Part shown: one piece after another, positions 4,765 through 5,165 of the stretch
Position numbering within the stretch: the stretch's first letter is position 1
Layout: every line of letters begins with the position of its first letter
NCBI GenBank assembly: GCA_023423475.1
Contig: JAFAFN010000480.1
Location: 1 to 5,165, forward strand
Direction of reading: 5' to 3'
Length of the DNA stretch: 5,165 nt
Source: Actinomycetes bacterium
Lineage (GTDB): Bacteria > Actinomycetota > Acidimicrobiia > Acidimicrobiales > Microtrichaceae
The notes under the pieces: generated by a model
Database searches by the model: none
The model's input: only the letters and a program-made list of their open reading frames with translations
What the model was told of the DNA's origin: nothing
Position numbers and translations under genes: made by a program

Positions 4765-5165
4765 TCAGTGGTTGCGGTACTGCACCAGCGCGGCGAACTC
4801 GTCCGGGTCGAGGCTCGCGCCACCGACGAGTGCGCCGTCGATGTCGGGCTGGGCCATCAGCTCGGCGATGTTGCCGGGCTTCACCGAACCGCCGTACTGG
4901 ATGCGGACGTTCGCCGCGGGCTCGGCGCCGAACTCGGCCTCCACCACACGACGGATGTGGGCGCACATGTTCTGCGCGTCCTCCGAGGTGGCCGTGCGGC
5001 CGGTGCCGATCGCCCAGATGGGCTCGTACGCGATGACCAGCGACGCGACGTGCTCGGGGGTGACGCCGTTGAGGCCCAGGCGGATCTGACCCTCGACCTT
5101 CGCCTCGGCGGTGCCGCCCTCACGCTCCTCGAGCGTCTCGCCGCAGCACACGATCGGCGTCATGT
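4765..5165 (-). CDS. tpiA: Triosephosphate isomerase, C-terminal part (5' end outside window)
   Basis: The gene runs off the right edge; 132 full codons plus two bases are visible, about half of a normal 250-residue enzyme. The enzyme interconverts dihydroxyacetone phosphate and glyceraldehyde 3-phosphate in glycolysis and gluconeogenesis. Visible landmarks, numbered from the methionine codon at 5163, are TPIVCCGE (2-9), the active-site signature [11 protein letters not shown] (45-55) with catalytic base E47 and the mobile lid loop after it, the phosphate-binding YGGSV (90-94), and the second phosphate loop GALVGGASL (110-118). The methionine at 5163 is internal: the family motif GxTPIVCxGE begins upstream and the catalytic Lys and His lie outside the window. 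In many actinobacteria the order is gap-pgk-tpiA-secG; here a VOC gene comes next. Confidence 0.97.
   Translation of the reverse strand, partial: MTPIVCCGETLEEREGGTAEAKVEGQIRLGLNGVTPEHVASLVIAYEPIWAIGTGRTATSEDAQNMCAHIRRVVEAEFGAEPAANVRIQYGGSVKPGNIAELMAQPDIDGALVGGASLDPDEFAALVQYRNH

Noticed and set aside
4704..4823. N-terminal extension of the VOC protein into tpiA
   Set aside because: The 40 extra residues are Arg/Ser/Thr-rich, show no family similarity and overlap the 3' end of tpiA; similarity begins at the ATG at 4703.

Overview
The window is high-GC bacterial DNA with GTG and probable leaderless starts, few strong Shine-Dalgarno sites and compact hairpins between convergent genes. It looks actinobacterial. 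The presence of tpiA near secG, and the style of the lipid kinase and PAP2 proteins, fit Actinomycetota. A deeper placement (for example Acidimicrobiia) is only a guess. I see no insertion sequence, integrase, CRISPR array or phage gene.

Layout from left to right. Positions 1-72 hold the 5' part of a tRNA-Leu(GAG) on the minus strand, cut by the window edge. Positions 209-748 (+) encode a DUF1269-type glycine-zipper membrane protein. It converges, across a strong 13-bp hairpin (752-783), on a polyphosphate kinase 2 gene (794-1615, -). Next is a membrane-anchored diacylglycerol-kinase-family lipid kinase (1718-3064, -). It is divergent from a PAP2 phosphatase (3072-3782, +), with only 7 bp between the chosen starts. 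PAP2 converges on secG (3848-4096, -) across a short hairpin. Upstream of secG is a 166-bp gap (4097-4262) full of repeats and dyads. Then come a PhnB-like VOC/glyoxalase protein (4263-4703, -) and the 3' part of tpiA (4765-5165, -), cut by the right edge.

How the genes may fit together. tpiA and secG are commonly neighbours in actinobacteria; here a VOC gene and a repeat-rich spacer lie between them. The lipid kinase and the PAP2 phosphatase catalyse potentially opposite steps (phosphorylating and dephosphorylating a membrane lipid). They resemble the two halves of PAP2/DAGK fusion proteins known in actinobacteria, so a functional link is plausible. PPK2 (polyphosphate-nucleotide phosphotransfer) and the DUF1269 protein suggest stress or energy roles, but no operon logic ties them to the rest.

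Most of the window is ordinary chromosomal housekeeping and metabolism. The least explained parts are the 4112-4269 spacer, with its repeated TGTGCRC motifs, nested inverted repeats and flanking 9-bp direct repeat, and the split divergent kinase/phosphatase pair. I do not see convincing evidence for a wholly new system.
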